Part shown: positions 13,233-27,084 of the stretch, piece after piece
Position numbering within the stretch: the first letter of the stretch is position 1
Layout of the letters: the number at the start of each line of letters is the position of its first letter
Assembly: GCF_035594125.1 (NCBI RefSeq)
Contig: NC_087178.1
Span: forward strand, 10,281,001 to 10,345,000
Direction: 5' to 3'
Source: Scylla paramamosain
Taxonomy: Eukaryota; Arthropoda; Malacostraca; Decapoda; Portunidae
DNA length: 64,000 nt
The notes under the pieces: model-generated
What the model was told of the DNA's origin: nothing
Seen by the model: only the letters and a program-made list of their open reading frames with translations
Databases searched by the model: none
Position numbers and translations under genes: made by a program

Positions 13233-16200
13233 GCAAAGAACCCTATATTTGGAGAATGAAAGGACATTACGAAAAAATCGTGTATTATGAGTGTTTTTAA
13301 GTTCCTTAAGTACCAAAAAGCTAAAACCCACAAATAACTTTTTATAGAGAAAAAAAATTGTTATTCATCTTCATAGGTACCGAGATGCCAAAATTCTGGC
13401 AAAATTCATGGAAATTTTGTAAAAAAAAATCAATATAAAAAAATAATTTTAGCTTTTTTTCCGGAGTTATGTACAAACTTTGAAGTGCATGCAAATCCAC
13501 CTATATGGGGAAATTACACGACTTTACCAGAAACCTGTCTTTTGAGTGTTTTTTCAGCAATCTGAACAATCTTATTTAAAACGTGTCTTTTCAGTGATTT
13601 ACGTAGAAAAACGCTAAAACGGATGCAAACCAACCAATATGAAGAAATAGAATAACATTTACAAAAAGATATATTTTGATGTGTTTTTGAGCTTCTTACC
13701 TACAAAAAAAGCAAAAATGGATGGAAAGCACTTTATATTAGCAAACAAAAATGACATTACGAGAAACATGTATGAGTGTTTTATAGTTTGACAAGAACCA
13801 CAAGGTAAAATCCTCAAAAACTCGTGTACATCAAGAAGTTTCTTACATACCAAAAAGCTGAAACTCATCAATAACACTTTTAATTTTGAAACAGAAATAC
13901 CTTACCAAATGTGTGTATTAGAAAAGTTTCTTACATACCAAAATGCTGAAACTCATGAATAACACTTTTAATTAAGAAATAGAACAACCTTAATAAATGA
14001 CTGTTTTTTGAGTTTTTTTTCACATTCTTAGTTACCAAAACCCCAAATTCCATGCAAAACTAGCTTTATGTGGGAAAAAAATTATATTACCAGAAAAGTG
14101 TCTTTTGAGTGTTTTTGAGCGTGTTAGGCAATAAAGCACTAAAAAGCAGGGTAATAACATTACAATGGAATAATGACAACTTTTACCAAGAACTTGCCTT
14201 TAAGTGTTTTGAGCTAATTACATACAAAAACGCTAAAACGCATGCAAAACACCTTTTATGAAGAAAGAAAATAAAATTACCAAAAACATATATTTTGAGT
14301 GTTTTTGATCATGTTATCTATAAAAACGCTTAAATATATGCAAAAAACCTTATGTTTAAGAAACGAAAGGACATTACGAGAAATGTGTATTATAAGTGTT
14401 TTTAAGTTCCTTAAGTACCAAAAAGCTAAAAACTCACAAATAACACTCTTTATTTAGAAAAAAAAGTAAGAAATTTAAAAAATAGGATTTTTTTTTTGTT
14501 ATTCATCTTCATAGGTACCGAGATGCCAAAATTCTGGGAAAATTCAGGACTATTATATGTTAAAACAAAAATTATCAAAAAAGTAAATTTTAGCTTTTTT
14601 TTCGGACTGTTATGTACCAAACCCTAAAGAGCATCCAAAGACTCCTATATGAGAAAATTAAACGACCTTAGCAGAAATCTGTTTTTTGAGTGTTTTTCAG
14701 CATGTTAGGCACCAAAACGATAAATAGTAAGGAATTCACTCTATATGAGAATCCAAAACAAAATTGCTGAAAACGTGTTTTTTCTTTCTTTTACGTAGAA
14801 AAACGCTAAAACGGATGCAAACCTACCAATATCAAGAAATAGAAAAACATTACCAAAAAGATATATTTTGAATGTTTTTGAGCTTGTTACCTACAAAAAA
14901 AAAACGCGAAAATTGATGCAAAGCACTCTATATTAGAAAACAAAAGGACTTTGCAAGAAAAGTGTATAATGAGTTTTTTATAGTTCAAAAAAAACAAAAG
15001 GCAAAAAACACAAAAACTCGTGTATATGGAGAAGGTTCCTAGATACCAATATGATGAAACTTATGAATAACACTCTTAATTGAGAAACAGAACAACCTTA
15101 CTAAATGCGTGTATTTTGAGTGCTTTTCACATTCTTAGTTACCAAAACCCCAAATTGCATGCGAAACCACCTTTATGTGAGAAAAAAATGACATTACCAG
15201 AAAAGTGTCTTTTAAGTGTTTTTGAGCGTGATAGGTAATAAAGCACTAAAAAGCAGAGCAATCATATTACATTGGAATAACACCAATTTATACCAAAAAC
15301 TTGCCTTTAAGTGTTTTTGATGCCCTTATATACCAAACCGCTAAAACGCATACAAAAACAAACTTTATGGAGAAACAGAACAACATTACCAAAAACATGT
15401 ATTTTGAGTGTTTTTGATATTGTTATCTATAAAAACGCTTAATTACATGCAAAGAACATCATGTTTGGGAAACAAAAGGATATTACGAGAAACGTGTATT
15501 ATGAGTGTTTTTTTTAAGTTCCTTAAGTACTAAAAAGCTAAAACCCACCAGTAACACTCTTTATTTAGAAAAGAAAAAAAAATGAAAAAATAGGAATTTT
15601 TTTATTTATTTATTTTTTTATTCATATTCATAGGTACCGATATGCCAAATTTCTGGGAAAATTCAGGGCAATCATATGATAAAAGAGTATTATAAAAAAA
15701 AATAATTTCCGGTTTTTTTTTTTCGGACTGCTATATGTACCAAACCTTAAAGTGCATGCAAAGACTCCTATATGAGGAAGTTAAACGACCTTACCAGAAA
15801 TATGTGTTTTGAGTGTTTTTTAGCATGTTAGGCACCAAAACGATAAATAATAAGGAACTCACTCTATATGGGAATCCAAAAAAAAGCTACTGAAAACGTG
15901 TCTTCTCAGTGTTTTACGTAGAAAAACGCTAAAACCAATATCAAGAAATAGAAAAACGTCACTAAAAAGGTATATTTTGAGTGTTTTTGAGCATGTTACA
16001 AAAAACGCGAAAATTGATGCAAAGCACTCTATATTGGGAAAGAAAAGGACATTGCAAGAAAAGTGTATAATGAGTGTTTTATAGTTCAAAAGAACCGCAA
16101 GGCAAAAAACGCAAAATCTTGTGTATATGGAGAGGTTTCCTAGATACAAAAATGCTAAAACTCATGTATAACACTCCTAATTGAGAAACAGAATAGCCTT

Positions 16201-19090
16201 AATAAATGCGTGTATTTTGAGTGCTTTTAGTTAGCAAAATCCCAAATTGCATGCGAAAATAGATTTGTGGAAAAAAAAGACTTTACCAGAAAAGTGTCTT
16301 TTGATTGTTTTTGAGCGTGATAGAAAAGAAAGCACTAAAAAGGAGGGGAATCACATTACATTGGAGGAAAACGAATTTTTACAAAGAATTTGCATTTATG
16401 TGTTTTTGAGCTTCTTATATACCAACACACTAAAACGCAAACAAAACACTCTTTATTGTGAAACAGAATAACATTACCAAAAACATGTATTTTGAGTGTT
16501 TTTGATCATGTTACCAATAAAAACGCTTAAATATATGTAAAGAACCTTATTTTTGGGAAATGAAAGGACATTACGAGAAACGTATATTACAATTGTTTTT
16601 AAGTTCACTAAGTACGAAAAAGCTAAAAGCCATAAATTACACTCTTTATTGAAAAAAAAACTAAATAAATATAAAAATACGATTTTTTTTTTTCATTCTT
16701 ATTCATCTTCACAGGTAAAGTTCAGGAAATTATATGAAATCAAAATCAAATTATATGAAATCAAAAAGTTAATTTCAGCTTTTTTTTTCGGACTGTTATG
16801 TACCAAACCCTAAAGTGCATGCAAAGCCTCCTATATAAGGAAATTAAACGACCGTACAAGAAATCTGTGTTTTGAGTGTTTTTTAGCATGTTAGGCACCA
16901 AAACAATAAATAATAAGGAACTCACTCTATATGGGAATCCAAAACAAAGTTACTGAAAACGTGTCTTCTCAGTGTTTTACGTAGAAAAACGCTAAAACGG
17001 ATGCAAAGCAACCAATATCAAAAAATAGAAAAACGTTACTAAAAAGGTATATTTTGAGTGTTTTGAGCTTGTTACCTACAAAAAACGCGAAAATTGATGC
17101 AAAGCACTCTATATTAGGAAAGAAAAGGACATTGCAAGAAAAGTGTATAATGAGTGTTATATAGTTCAAAAGAACCACAAGGCAAAAAACGCAAAATCTA
17201 GTGTATATGGAGAGATTTCCTAGATACAAAAATGCTAAAACTCATGTATAACACTTTTCATCATATTGGTTGGTTTTCATCTGTTGTAGCGTTTTTTTAC
17301 GTAAAACACCAAAAAGACACGTTTTCAGTAATTTTTTTTCGATTCCCAAAGAATTTTGCCATAATTTTGACATCTTAGTACCTATGAAGATGAATAACAA
17401 AAATAAAAAAAATACATACTTTATTTATTTTTTTTTTCTCTATAGTGTTATTTCTGGGTTTTAGCTTTTTTGGTACTAAAGGAACTTAAAAAAAAACTCA
17501 AAATACACGTTTCTCGTAATGTCCTTTCGTTTCCCAAAATTAGGGTTCTTTGCATGTATTTAAGCGTTTTTATTGGTAACATAATCAAAAACACTCAAAA
17601 TACATGTTTTTGGTAATTTTATTCTGTTTCACTATAAAGTTTGTTTTCCATGCGTTTTAGTGTTCTGGTATATAAGGACCTCAAAAACACTTAAAGGCAA
17701 GTTCATGGTAAAAATTCGTTTTATTCCAATGTAATCTTATTGTCCTCCTTTTTAGTGCATTATTGCCTATCACGCTCAACAATACTCAAAAGACACTTTT
17801 CTAGTAAAATTTTTTTTTTCCCACAATCGATTTTCGCATGGAATTTTGGGTTTTGGTAACTAAGAATGTTAAAAGCACTGAAAATACATGCATTTAGTAA
17901 GGTTGTTCTGTTTCTCAATTAACATCATATTTCAAAAAATTCTCAAAACACATATTTCTGGTAAGGTCGTTTAATTTCCTCATATAGGAGTCTTTGCATG
18001 CACTTTAAGGTTTGGTACATAACAGTCCGAAAAAAAAACCGGAAATTATTTTTTTTTATAATACTCTTTTATCATATGATTGCCCTGAATTTTCCCAGAA
18101 TTTTGGCATCTCGGTACCTATGAATATTAATAAAAATAAAAAATTCCTATTTTTTTTTACATTTTTATTTTTTATTTTCTAAATAAAGAGTGTTATTGGT
18201 GGGTTTTAGCTTTTTGGTACTTAAGGAACTTAAAAAACACTCATAATACACGTTTCTCGTAATATCCTTTTGTTTCCCAAACATAATGTTCTTTGCATGT
18301 AATTAAGCGTTTTTATAGATAACAATATCAAAAACACTCAAAATACATGTTTTTGGTAATGTTGTTCTGTTTCTCCATAAAGTTTGTTTTTGTACGCGTT
18401 TTAGCGATTTGGTATATAAAGACTTCAAAAACACTTAAAGGCAAGTTTTTGGTATAAATTGGTGTTATTCAAATGTAATATGATTGCCCTGCTTTTTAGT
18501 GCTTTATTGACTATCACGCTCAAAAACACTTAAAAGACACTTTTCTGGTAATTTCATTTTTTTCTCACATAAAGGTGGTTTCGCATGCAATTTGGGGTTT
18601 TGGTAACTAAGAATGTGAAAAGTACTCAAAATACACACATTTAGTAAGGTTGTTCTGTTTCTCAATTAAGAGTGTTATTCATAAGTTTCATCATTTTGGT
18701 ATCTATTAACCTTCTCCATATACACGAGTTTTTGTGTTTTTTGCCTTTTGGTTCTTTTGAACTATAAAAACTTATTATACATTTTTCTTGCAAAGTCCTT
18801 TTGTTTTCTAATATAGAGTGCTTTGCATCAATTTTCGCGTTTTTTTGTAGGTAAGCTCAAAAACATTCAAAATATACCTTTTTGGTTATGTTTTTCTATT
18901 TCTTGATATTGGTAGGTTTGCATCCGTTTTAGCGTTTTTCTACGTAAAAGAAAGAAAAAACACGTTTTCAGCAATTTTGTTTTGGATTCTCATATAGAGT
19001 GAATTCCTTACTATTTATCGTTTTGGTGCCTAACATGCTGATAAACACTCAAAAAACAGATTTCTGGTAAGGTCGTTTAATTTCCTCATA

Positions 19091-19098
19091 TACGAGTA
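19091..19098. other. Footprint-like insertion TACGAGTA
   Basis: The sequence reads ctcaTATACGAGTAggagtc where sister units read ctcatataggagtc. Six bases are added at a TA. Partners near 4,911 and 14,645 lack it. Confidence 0.85.
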
Positions 19099-22000
19099 GG
19101 AGTCTTTGGATGCACTTTAGGGTTTGGTACATAACAGTCCGAAAAAAAGCTAAAATTTACTTTTTTGATAATTTTTGTTTTAACATATAATAGTCCTGAA
19201 TTTTCCCAGAATTTTGGCATCTCGGTACCTATGAAGATGAATAAAAAAAAAAAATCCTATTTTTTTATTTTCTTACTTTTTTTTCTAAATAAAGAGTGTT
19301 ATTTGTGGGTTTTAACTTTTTAGTACTTAAGGAACTTAAAAACACTTATAATACACATTTCTCGTAATGTCCTTTCGTTTCATAAACATAAGGTTTTTTG
19401 CATATATTTAAGCGTTTTTATAGATAACATGATCAAAAACACTCAAAATATATGTTTTTGGTAATTTTATTTTCTTTCTTCATAAAAGGTGTTTTGCATG
19501 CGTTTTAGCGTTTTCGTATGTAATTAGCTCAAAAACACTTTAAGGCAAGTTTTTGGTAAAAGTTGTTATTATTCCCATGTAATGTGATTCCCCTGCTTTT
19601 TAGTGCTTTATTGCCTAACACGCTCAAAAACACTCAAAAGACACTTTTCTGGTAATATCATTTTTTTCCCACATAAAGCTAGTTTTGCATCGAATTTGGG
19701 GTTTTGGTAACTAAGAATGTGAAAAAAGCTCAAAAAACAGGCATTTAGTAAGGTTGTTCTATTTCTTAATTAAAAGTGTTATTCATGAGTTTCAGCATTT
19801 TGGTATGTAAGAAACTTTTCTAATACACACATTTCGTAAGGTATTTCTGTTTCAAAATTAAAAGTGTTATTGATGAGTTTCAGCTTTTTGGTATGTAAGA
19901 AACTTCTTTATGTACACGAGTTTTTTGAGAATTTTACCTTGTGGTTCTTGTCAAACTATAAAACACTCATACACGTTTCTCGTAATGTCCTTTTTTTGCC
20001 AATATAAAGTGCTTTCCATCCATTTTTGCTTTTTTTTGTAGGTAAGAAGCTCAAAAACACATCAAAAAATATCTTTTTGGTAATGTTATTCTATTTCTTC
20101 ATATTGGTTGGTTTGCATCCGTTTTAGCGTTTTTCTACGTAAATCACTGAAAACACACGTTTTAAATAATATTGTTCAGATTGCTGAAAAACACTCAAAA
20201 GACAGGTTTCTGGTAAAGTCGTGTAATTTCCCCATATAGGTGGATTTGCATGCACTTCAAAGTTTGTACATAACTCCGGAAAATAGCTAAAATTATTTTT
20301 TATAATGAATTTTTTTTACAAAATTTCCATGAATTTTGCCAGAATTTTGGCATCTCGGTACCTTTGAAGATGAATAAAAAAAAAATTTCTCTATAAAGAG
20401 TTATTTGTGGGTTTCAGCTTTTTGGTAGTTAAGGAACTTAAAAACACTCATAATACACGATTTTCGTAATATCCTTTCATTTTCCAAACATAGGGTTCTT
20501 TGCATGTATTTAGGCGATTTTATAGGTAACATGATCAAAAACACTCAAAATACATGTTTCTGGTAATGTTATTCTGTTTCTCCATAAAGGGTGTTTCGCA
20601 TACGTTTTAGCGTTTTGGTATGTAGAAGCTCAAAAACACATAAAGGCAGGCTTTTGGTAAAAGTTGTTTTTATTCCCATATAATGTGATTGCCCTCCTTT
20701 TTAGTGCTTTAGTGCCTATCACGTTCAAAAACACTCAAAAGACACTTTTCTGGTAATATAATTTTTTTCCCACATAAAGCTAGTTTTGCATGCCATTTTT
20801 GGTTTTGGTAACTAAGAATGTGAAAAGCACTCAAAATACCTGCATGTGGTATGGTTGTTCTGTATTCTTAACTAAGAGTGTTATATCTGAGTTTCAGCAT
20901 TTTGGTATCTAAGAAACTTCTCCATATACACCGAGTTTTTCCATTTTTCCCTTGTGGCTGTTGTGAAACTATAAAACACTCATTATACACGTTTCTCGTA
21001 ATGTCCTTTTGTATCCCAATATAGAGTGCTTTCCATCCATTTTCACGTTTTTTTAAGGTAAATTCAAAAACACTTAAAATATACCTTTTTGGTAATGTTA
21101 TTCTATTTCTTAATATTCGTTGGTTTGCATTCGATTTAGCGTTTTTCTACGTAAAACACTGAAAAGACACTTTTTCAGTAATTTTGTGATGGATTCCCAC
21201 ATTGAGTGACTTCCATATTATTTATCGTTTTGGTGCCTAACATGCTGAAAAAAAAACACACAAAAGACAGTTTTCTGGTAAGGACGTTTAATTTCCCCAT
21301 ATAGGTGGCTTTGCGTAAACTTTAGGGTTTGGTACATAACAGTCCGAAAAAAAAGCTAAAATTAATTTTTTTTCATAATGTTCTTTTTTCACATAATTTC
21401 CCTGAATTTTGCCATAATTTTGGCATCTTGGTACCTATGAAGATGAATAACAAAAAAAATAAATAAATTCCTATCTTTATATTTTATTTATTTTTTTCTA
21501 TAAACAGTGTTATTTATGGGTTTAACTAAAAACACTCGTAATACATGTTTCTCGAAATGTCCTTTAATTTCCCAAACATAAGGTTCTTTTGCATGTATTT
21601 AAGCGTTTTTATAGGTAACATGATCAAAAACACTCAAAATACATGTTTTTGGTAATGTTATTCTGTTTCTCCATAAAGGGTGTTTTGCATTCGTTTTAGC
21701 GTTTTGGTATATAAGGAGCTCAAAAACACTTAAAGGCAAGTTCTTAGTAAAAGTTAGTTTTATTCCCATGTAATGTGATTGCCCTGCTTTTTAGTGCTTT
21801 ATTGCCTATCATGCTAAAAAAAAAATCACTTAAAAGACACTTATCTGGTAATGTCATTTTTTTTTCCATTTAAAGCTATTTTCACAAAAAAATTTGGGGT
21901 TTTACTAAGAATGTGAAAAACACTCAAAATACACACATTTGGTAAGGTTGTTCTGTTTTTCAATTTAGGGTGTTATTCAGGAATTTCAGCATTTTGGTAT

Positions 22001-24082
22001 CTATGAAACTTCTCCATATATATGAGTTTTTGCGTTTTTTGCCTTGTGATTCTTGAGAATCTATAAAACACTCATTATACACGTTTCTCGTAATGTCCTT
22101 TTGTTAACCAATAGAGAGAGCTTTGCATCCATTTTCGCTTTTTTTGTAAATAAAAAGCTAAAAAAAACACTCAAATTATACTTTTTTGGTAATCTTTTTC
22201 TATTTCTTCATATTGGTTGGTTTGGATCCGTTTTAGCGGTTTTCTACGTAAAACACGAAAAAGACACGTTTAAAGTAATTTTGTTTTTGATTCCCACATA
22301 GAATGACTTCAATATTATTTATTGTTTTGGTGACTAATATGCTCACAACACTAGAAACACAGGTTTCTCGTAAAGTCGTTTAATTTCCCCATACAGTTGG
22401 CTTAGGCATGCACTTCATGGTTTGGTACATAACAGTCCGAAAAAAAAGCTGAAATTAACTTTTTTGATAATGTTTTTTTTACACATAATTTCCCTGAATT
22501 TTGCTAGAATTTTGGCATCTCAGTACCTATGAAGAAGAATAACAAAAAAAAAAAAAAAATCGTATTTTTTTAATTATTTCTTTATTTTTTCTCTATAAAG
22601 AGGTTTTAGCTTTTTGGTACTTATGGAACTTAAAAACACGCATAATACACGTTTCTCGTAATGTCCTTTCGTTTCCCAGACATAGGGTTCTTTGTATGTA
22701 TTTAAGCGTTTTTAGAGGTAACTTGATCAAAAACACTCAAAATACATGTTTTTGGTAATGTTAATCTGTTTCTCCATAAAGGGTGTTTTGCATGTGTTTT
22801 AGAGTTTTGGTATATAAGGAGTTAAAAAACACTTAAAGGCAAGTTCTTGGTAAAAGTTGGTTTTATTCCCATGTAATGTGATTGCCCTCCTTTTTAGTGG
22901 TTTATTGCCTCTCTCAAAAACCCTCAAAAGACACTTTTCTGGTCATTTAATTTTTTCCCACATAAAGCTAGTTTCGCATGCAATTTGGGGTTCTAGTAAC
23001 AAAGAATGTGAAAAACAATCAAAATACACGCGTTTAGTAATGTTAGTTTCTTAATTAAGAGTGTTATTCAGGAGTTTCAGCATTTTGGTACCTAAGAAAC
23101 ATCTCCATATACACTAGTTTTTGCGTTTTTTGCTTCGTGGTTCTTGTGAAACTATAAAATACTCATTATACACGTTTCTCATAATGTGTTTTTATTTCCC
23201 AATATAGAGTGCTTTGCATCCATTTTCGCGTTATTTTTTTGTTGGTTACAAGCTCAAAAATACTTAAAATATACCTTTTTCGTAATGTTATTCTATTTCT
23301 TCATATTGGTCTGTTTGCGTCCGTTTTAGCGTTTTTTACGTAAAACACTGAAAAGACATGTTTTCTGTAATTTTGTTTTGGATTCCCATATAGAGTGACT
23401 TCCATATTATTTATCGTTTTGTTGCCTAACATGTTGAAAAACACTCAAAAGACAGTTTTCTTTTAAAGTCGTTTAATTTCCTCATATAGATAGCTTTGCA
23501 TGCATTTTAGGGTTTGGTACATAACAGTCCGAAAAAAAAAGCTAAAATTAACTTTTTCGATAATTTTCTTTTATCCACATAATTTCCCTGAATTTTAACA
23601 AAATTTTGGCATCTCGGTACCTATGAAGATGAATAACAAAAAAAAAATATTATTTTCTTTTATTTTATTTTTTATTTATTTTTTTTTTTTGTTTCTTCAT
23701 AAAGAGTGTCATTTGTGGGTTTTAGCTTTTTGGTATTTAAGTAACTTAAAAGCACTTATAATACACGTTTCTCGTAATGTCCTTTCGTTTCCCAAACATA
23801 GGATTCTTTGCAGGTATTTAAGCGTTTTTATAGGTAACATGATCAAAAACACTCAAAATACATGTTTTTTGTAATGTTATTGTGTTTCTCCATAAAGGAT
23901 TTTTTGCATTCGTTTTAGCGTTTTGGTATGTAAGGAGCTCAAAAATATTTAACGGCAAGTTCTTGGTAAAAGTCTGTTTTATTCACATGTAATGTGATTG
24001 CCCTTCTTTTAAGTACTTTATTGCCTAACACGCTCATAAACACTTAAAAGACATTTTCTGGCAATATAATTTTTTCCCCACA

Positions 24083-24090
24083 TACTCGTA
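24083..24090. other. Footprint-like insertion TACTCGTA
   Basis: The sequence reads cacaTACTCGTAaacctag where sister units read cacataaagctag. Six bases are added at a TA. The palindrome partner near 63,120 lacks it. Confidence 0.83.
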
Positions 24091-25434
24091 AACCTAGTTT
24101 CGCATGCAATTTCGTGTTTTGGTAACTAAGAATGTGAAAAACACTCAAAATACACGCATTTGGTAAGGTTGTTCTGTTTCTCAATCAAGAGTGTTATTCA
24201 TGAGTGTCAGCATTTTGGTATCTAAGAAACTTTTGCCTGTGGTTGTTGTGAAACTATAAAACACTCATTATACAGGTTTCTCGTAATGTCCTTTTGTTTC
24301 CCAATATAGTGTGCTTTGCATCCATTTTCGCTTTTTTTGTAGGAAACAGGCTCAAAAACACTCAAAATATACCTTTTTGGCAGTGTTATTCTATTTCTTC
24401 ATACTGGTTTGTTTGCATCCGTTTTAGTGTGTTTCTACGTAAAACACTGAAAAGACAAGTGTTAAGTGATTTTGTTTTGGATTCCCATATAGAGTGACTT
24501 CCATATTATTTATTGTTTTGGTGCCTAACATGCTGAAAAAACACTCAAAAGACAGGATTCTGGTAAAGTCGTTTAATTTCCCTATAGAGGTGACTTTGCA
24601 TGCAATTTAGGTTTTGGTACATAACTGTCCGAAAAAAAGCTAAAATTAACTTTTTTTGATAATGTTCTTTTTTCCACATAATTTCCATGAATTTTGCCAG
24701 AATTTTGACATCTCGGTACCTATGAAGAAGAATAAGAAAAAAAAAAGGAAAATTTTTTTTTTCTCTATAAAGAGTGTTATTTGTGGATTTTAGCTTTTTG
24801 GTGCTTAAGGAATTTAATAATATTCATAATACACGTTTCTCGTAATGTCCTTTCGTTTCCCAAACATAGGGTTCTTTGCATGTATTTAAGCGTTTTTATA
24901 GGTAACATGATAAAAAACACTCAAAATACATGTTTTTGGTAATGTTATTCTGTTTCTTCATAAAGGGTGTTTTGCTTGCGTTTTAGCGTTTTGGTATGTT
25001 AGGAGCTCAAAAACACTTAAAGGCAAGTTCTTGGTAAAAGTTGGTTTTATTCCCATGTAATGTGATTGCCCTGCTTTTTAGTGCTTTATTGCCTAACACG
25101 CTCAAAAACACTCACAAGACGCTTTTCTGGAAATGTCTTTTTTTCCACATAAAACTAGTTTCGTATGCAATTTGGGTTTTTGGTAACCAAGAATGTGAAA
25201 AACACTCAAAATGCACCCATTTGGTAAGGTTGTTCTGTTTCTCAATTAAGAGTGTTATTCATGAGTTTCAGGGTTTTGGTATCTAAGAATCTCAAAAACA
25301 CTTATAATGCACGTTTCTCGTAATGTCCCTTTTTTTTCTTCATTTAGGGTGCTTTGCATGCATTTGGTATTTCATTTTTCACGGAATAGCTGAAAAACAC
25401 TGAAAATACACGCTTTTGGTAATAAGAACATAAG

Positions 25435-26480
25435 AACATAAGAAATAAGTAAATATGCAAGAAGACATCTGGCCTACACGTGGCAGTACTTGTATTAAAT
25501 ATGCCTACGTATTTCCACCTATCATCCCCATCTATAAATGTGTAATTTTTTCTTACAGTTGCCAAATGCTTCAGCACTAACAGCTTGATTACTAAGTCCG
25601 TTCCAATCATCTACTTCTGTATTTGAAAACCAATTCCTTCCTGTTTCCTTTTTGAACATCAAGCCTGAAAACTTGATGTTCTATTTTTCTTGTTCTATCA
25701 TGGTTACAGATTCTAAGAATTTTCATTATGTTCCCCTTGTTATAACCCATATACCACTTAAAGACTTCTATCAGGTCCACTCTTAACCTACGTCTCTCTA
25801 AAGAATGTAAATTTAACAGCTTGAATCTCGCTTCGTAAGGAATACTCCTCATCCCCTGTATCCTTTTAGTCATTCTCCTTTGAAGTGATTCTAATAGACA
25901 TCCTTCCTGTGATGTGGTGACCAGAATAGGACAGCGTAGTCTAGATGAGGTCTGACCAGCGCTAAATGTAACTTTAATATTACTTCGGGAGTTTTACTTT
26001 TAGCACTCCTGAAAATGAATCATAATACACTAATTGCTTTGTTTCTGGCCTCTTTGCATTGCTTTCTTAGACTGAGTTCAGAGCTAACTTTAAATCTCAA
26101 ATCTTTTTCTAACCCTGAACCTACCAGAACTTGGTTGTTCATTGTGTAACTACTGTGTGGGTTTCTTCTACTTACGCTAAGTGCTTTGCATTTGTTGATA
26201 TTAAACTGTATTTGCCATCTGTCTGTTCATTCGTTCATCCTATCCAAATCTGCCTGCAAGGCGATGGTATGCGATTCTGACCTAATAAATCTACAAATTC
26301 TCGTGTCATCCGCAAATTTACTAACAACACTACTAATTCCACTATCCAAGTCATTGACATATATTATAAACAACATCGGCCCTAATACTAATAATCCCTT
26401 TGTCACCCCACTAATTACTTGACCCCACTCGGATTTAGAGCCGTTTATTACAACACTCTGTCGCCTGCCGCTTCGCCATG
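25435..26480 (-). pseudogene. Broken reverse transcriptase C-terminal half (CR1-like), left copy
   Basis: On the minus strand, from about 26,480 downward, the translation runs through VVINGSKSEWG, the motif leading to LGPMLF, and the catalytic FADDT box (codons near 26,304-26,320). A thumb-like segment (DLDRMNE, WQIQFN, KCKALSVSRRN) follows. Next come LALVRPHLDYAVLFWSPH and RIQGMRSIPYEAR with LERRRLRVDLIEVFK, typical of CR1-group reverse transcriptases. Damage includes a stop at 26,227-26,229, where the right copy has a Trp codon, and a 4-nt deletion shifting frame near 25,893. A segment of about 14 nt present in the right copy is absent near 25,670, with a second frameshift. In intact elements this protein reverse-transcribes the element's RNA at the integration target; this copy cannot. 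Reverse transcriptase motif A, with its first catalytic Asp, is absent. Confidence 0.87.
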
Positions 26481-26489
26481 ACGTTATCC

Positions 26490-26885
26490 AGATTACTTAT
26501 AACCTTTTTCCAATTCTTAAATACTGTGGAATATATTTCATCTGGTCCTGGTGACTTGAACTTTTCAGCTTATCTATCTCCTGTTCCACTATCTGTTTAG
26601 TTATGGTAATATCTGTCAGCTTCTCATTTTCTTCTACTCTAAATATCTTGTCACTATTCGGCAAATTCTGCATAAAGACTTTCCTGGGCAAAGACAGTTA
26701 AAAAATACTCGTTCACAATTTTACTAATATCCTCCCAACAACAAAGCAGGTCCCATTCTGCTGTCTTTAAGGAACTATTGTTTTTCTATTCTTCGTCTTA
26801 TATGCCTGATAAAATCCCTTGGGGTCCATCTTCTCTTGGCTGGCTACCTTTAATTCATAACTATTTTTAGCTTTCCTTGTTAAAC
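26490..26885 (-). pseudogene. Broken upstream part of the CR1-like ORF2, left copy
   Basis: On the minus strand this segment holds the region just before the reverse transcriptase palm. It includes NLPNSDKIFRVEENEKLTDI and, in another frame, the SPGPDE motif (top-strand ggtcctgg at 26,544-26,551). Further upstream lies the PKGFYQAYK-like motif (counterpart of 60,298-60,387). Frame changes break it. It is followed directly by VVINGSKSEWG, so the part of the reverse transcriptase that should lie between them is gone. Confidence 0.75.
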
Positions 26886-27084
26886 TCCTGACTTTTCTAA
26901 TTCATTATATTATGGCCTTAAAACCACTTTCCCTGTCTTTAATCTCATATATACTTCTCTTTCGCCCTATGTAATGTTTTAACCTCTGTCATCCATTTAT
27001 GATAATTTTTTGTGCGATCTTATTCTTGTGTAAGGGATATTCCCTAACTGTCCTGAATGTAATCTATCAACGAAATATTTATTT

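Larger units (their letters stand above)
10786..17255 (+). repeat. Type I satellite HOR array, block A' (direct duplicate of about 1.06-7.0 kb)
   Basis: Linker cores near 11,172, 12,294, 13,371, 14,510, 15,631 and a damaged one near 16,711 match those at 1486, 2564, 3640, 4776, 5895 and 6996 with nearly constant offsets of 9,686-9,736 bp. HOR-specific variants match pair by pair. Examples are ccggagttatgtacaaac in the 3640/13,371 units and cacaggta in the 6996/16,711 units. The linker at 16,711 has lost most of its core (caggtaaagttcagg) and holds a short local duplication (attatatgaaatcaaa, repeated near 16,733-16,760). The last part resembles the 5895-type unit. The array flips orientation near 17,255. 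Confidence 0.88.
17256..25420 (-). repeat. Type I satellite HOR array, block A'' (inverted copy)
   Basis: The monomer now reads in reverse complement (ctcaaaaacactcaaaa). Linker cores in reverse form lie near 17,377, 18,115, 19,224, 20,357, 21,430, 22,522, 23,616 and 24,715. Their order of variant types mirrors block A: positions pair with 5895, 4776, 3640, 2564, 1486 and 361 at a constant sum of about 24,000. The first 0.65 kb pairs with 6.5-7.0 kb at a sum of about 24,370, and about 0.36 kb is missing near 17,925 (tctcaattaacatcatattt). The part beyond about 23.67 kb is also one arm of the inverted duplication with 61.7-63.5 kb. Confidence 0.88.
25421..27084 (-). mobile_element. CR1-like non-LTR retrotransposon remnant, left copy
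   Basis: A non-satellite insertion of about 1.66 kb splits a satellite monomer. Read on the minus strand it ends in an 8-bp tandem repeat (ttatgttc), visible on the top strand as aataagaacataagaacata at the left edge. Short 3' tandem repeats of this kind are known in the CR1/L2 group. Translations of the minus strand give a CR1-type reverse transcriptase C-terminal half. The element is truncated at its 5' end, internally deleted and broken by stops and frameshifts. Its reverse complement at 60,078-61,747 is the same insertion: the two share both edges and the internal deletion. Confidence 0.9.

Noticed and set aside
25421..27084. Two independent retrotransposon insertions at 25.4 and 60.1 kb
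   Set aside because: Identical insertion point, 5' truncation and internal deletion, with matching satellite flanks on both sides, make one insertion plus duplication far more likely.
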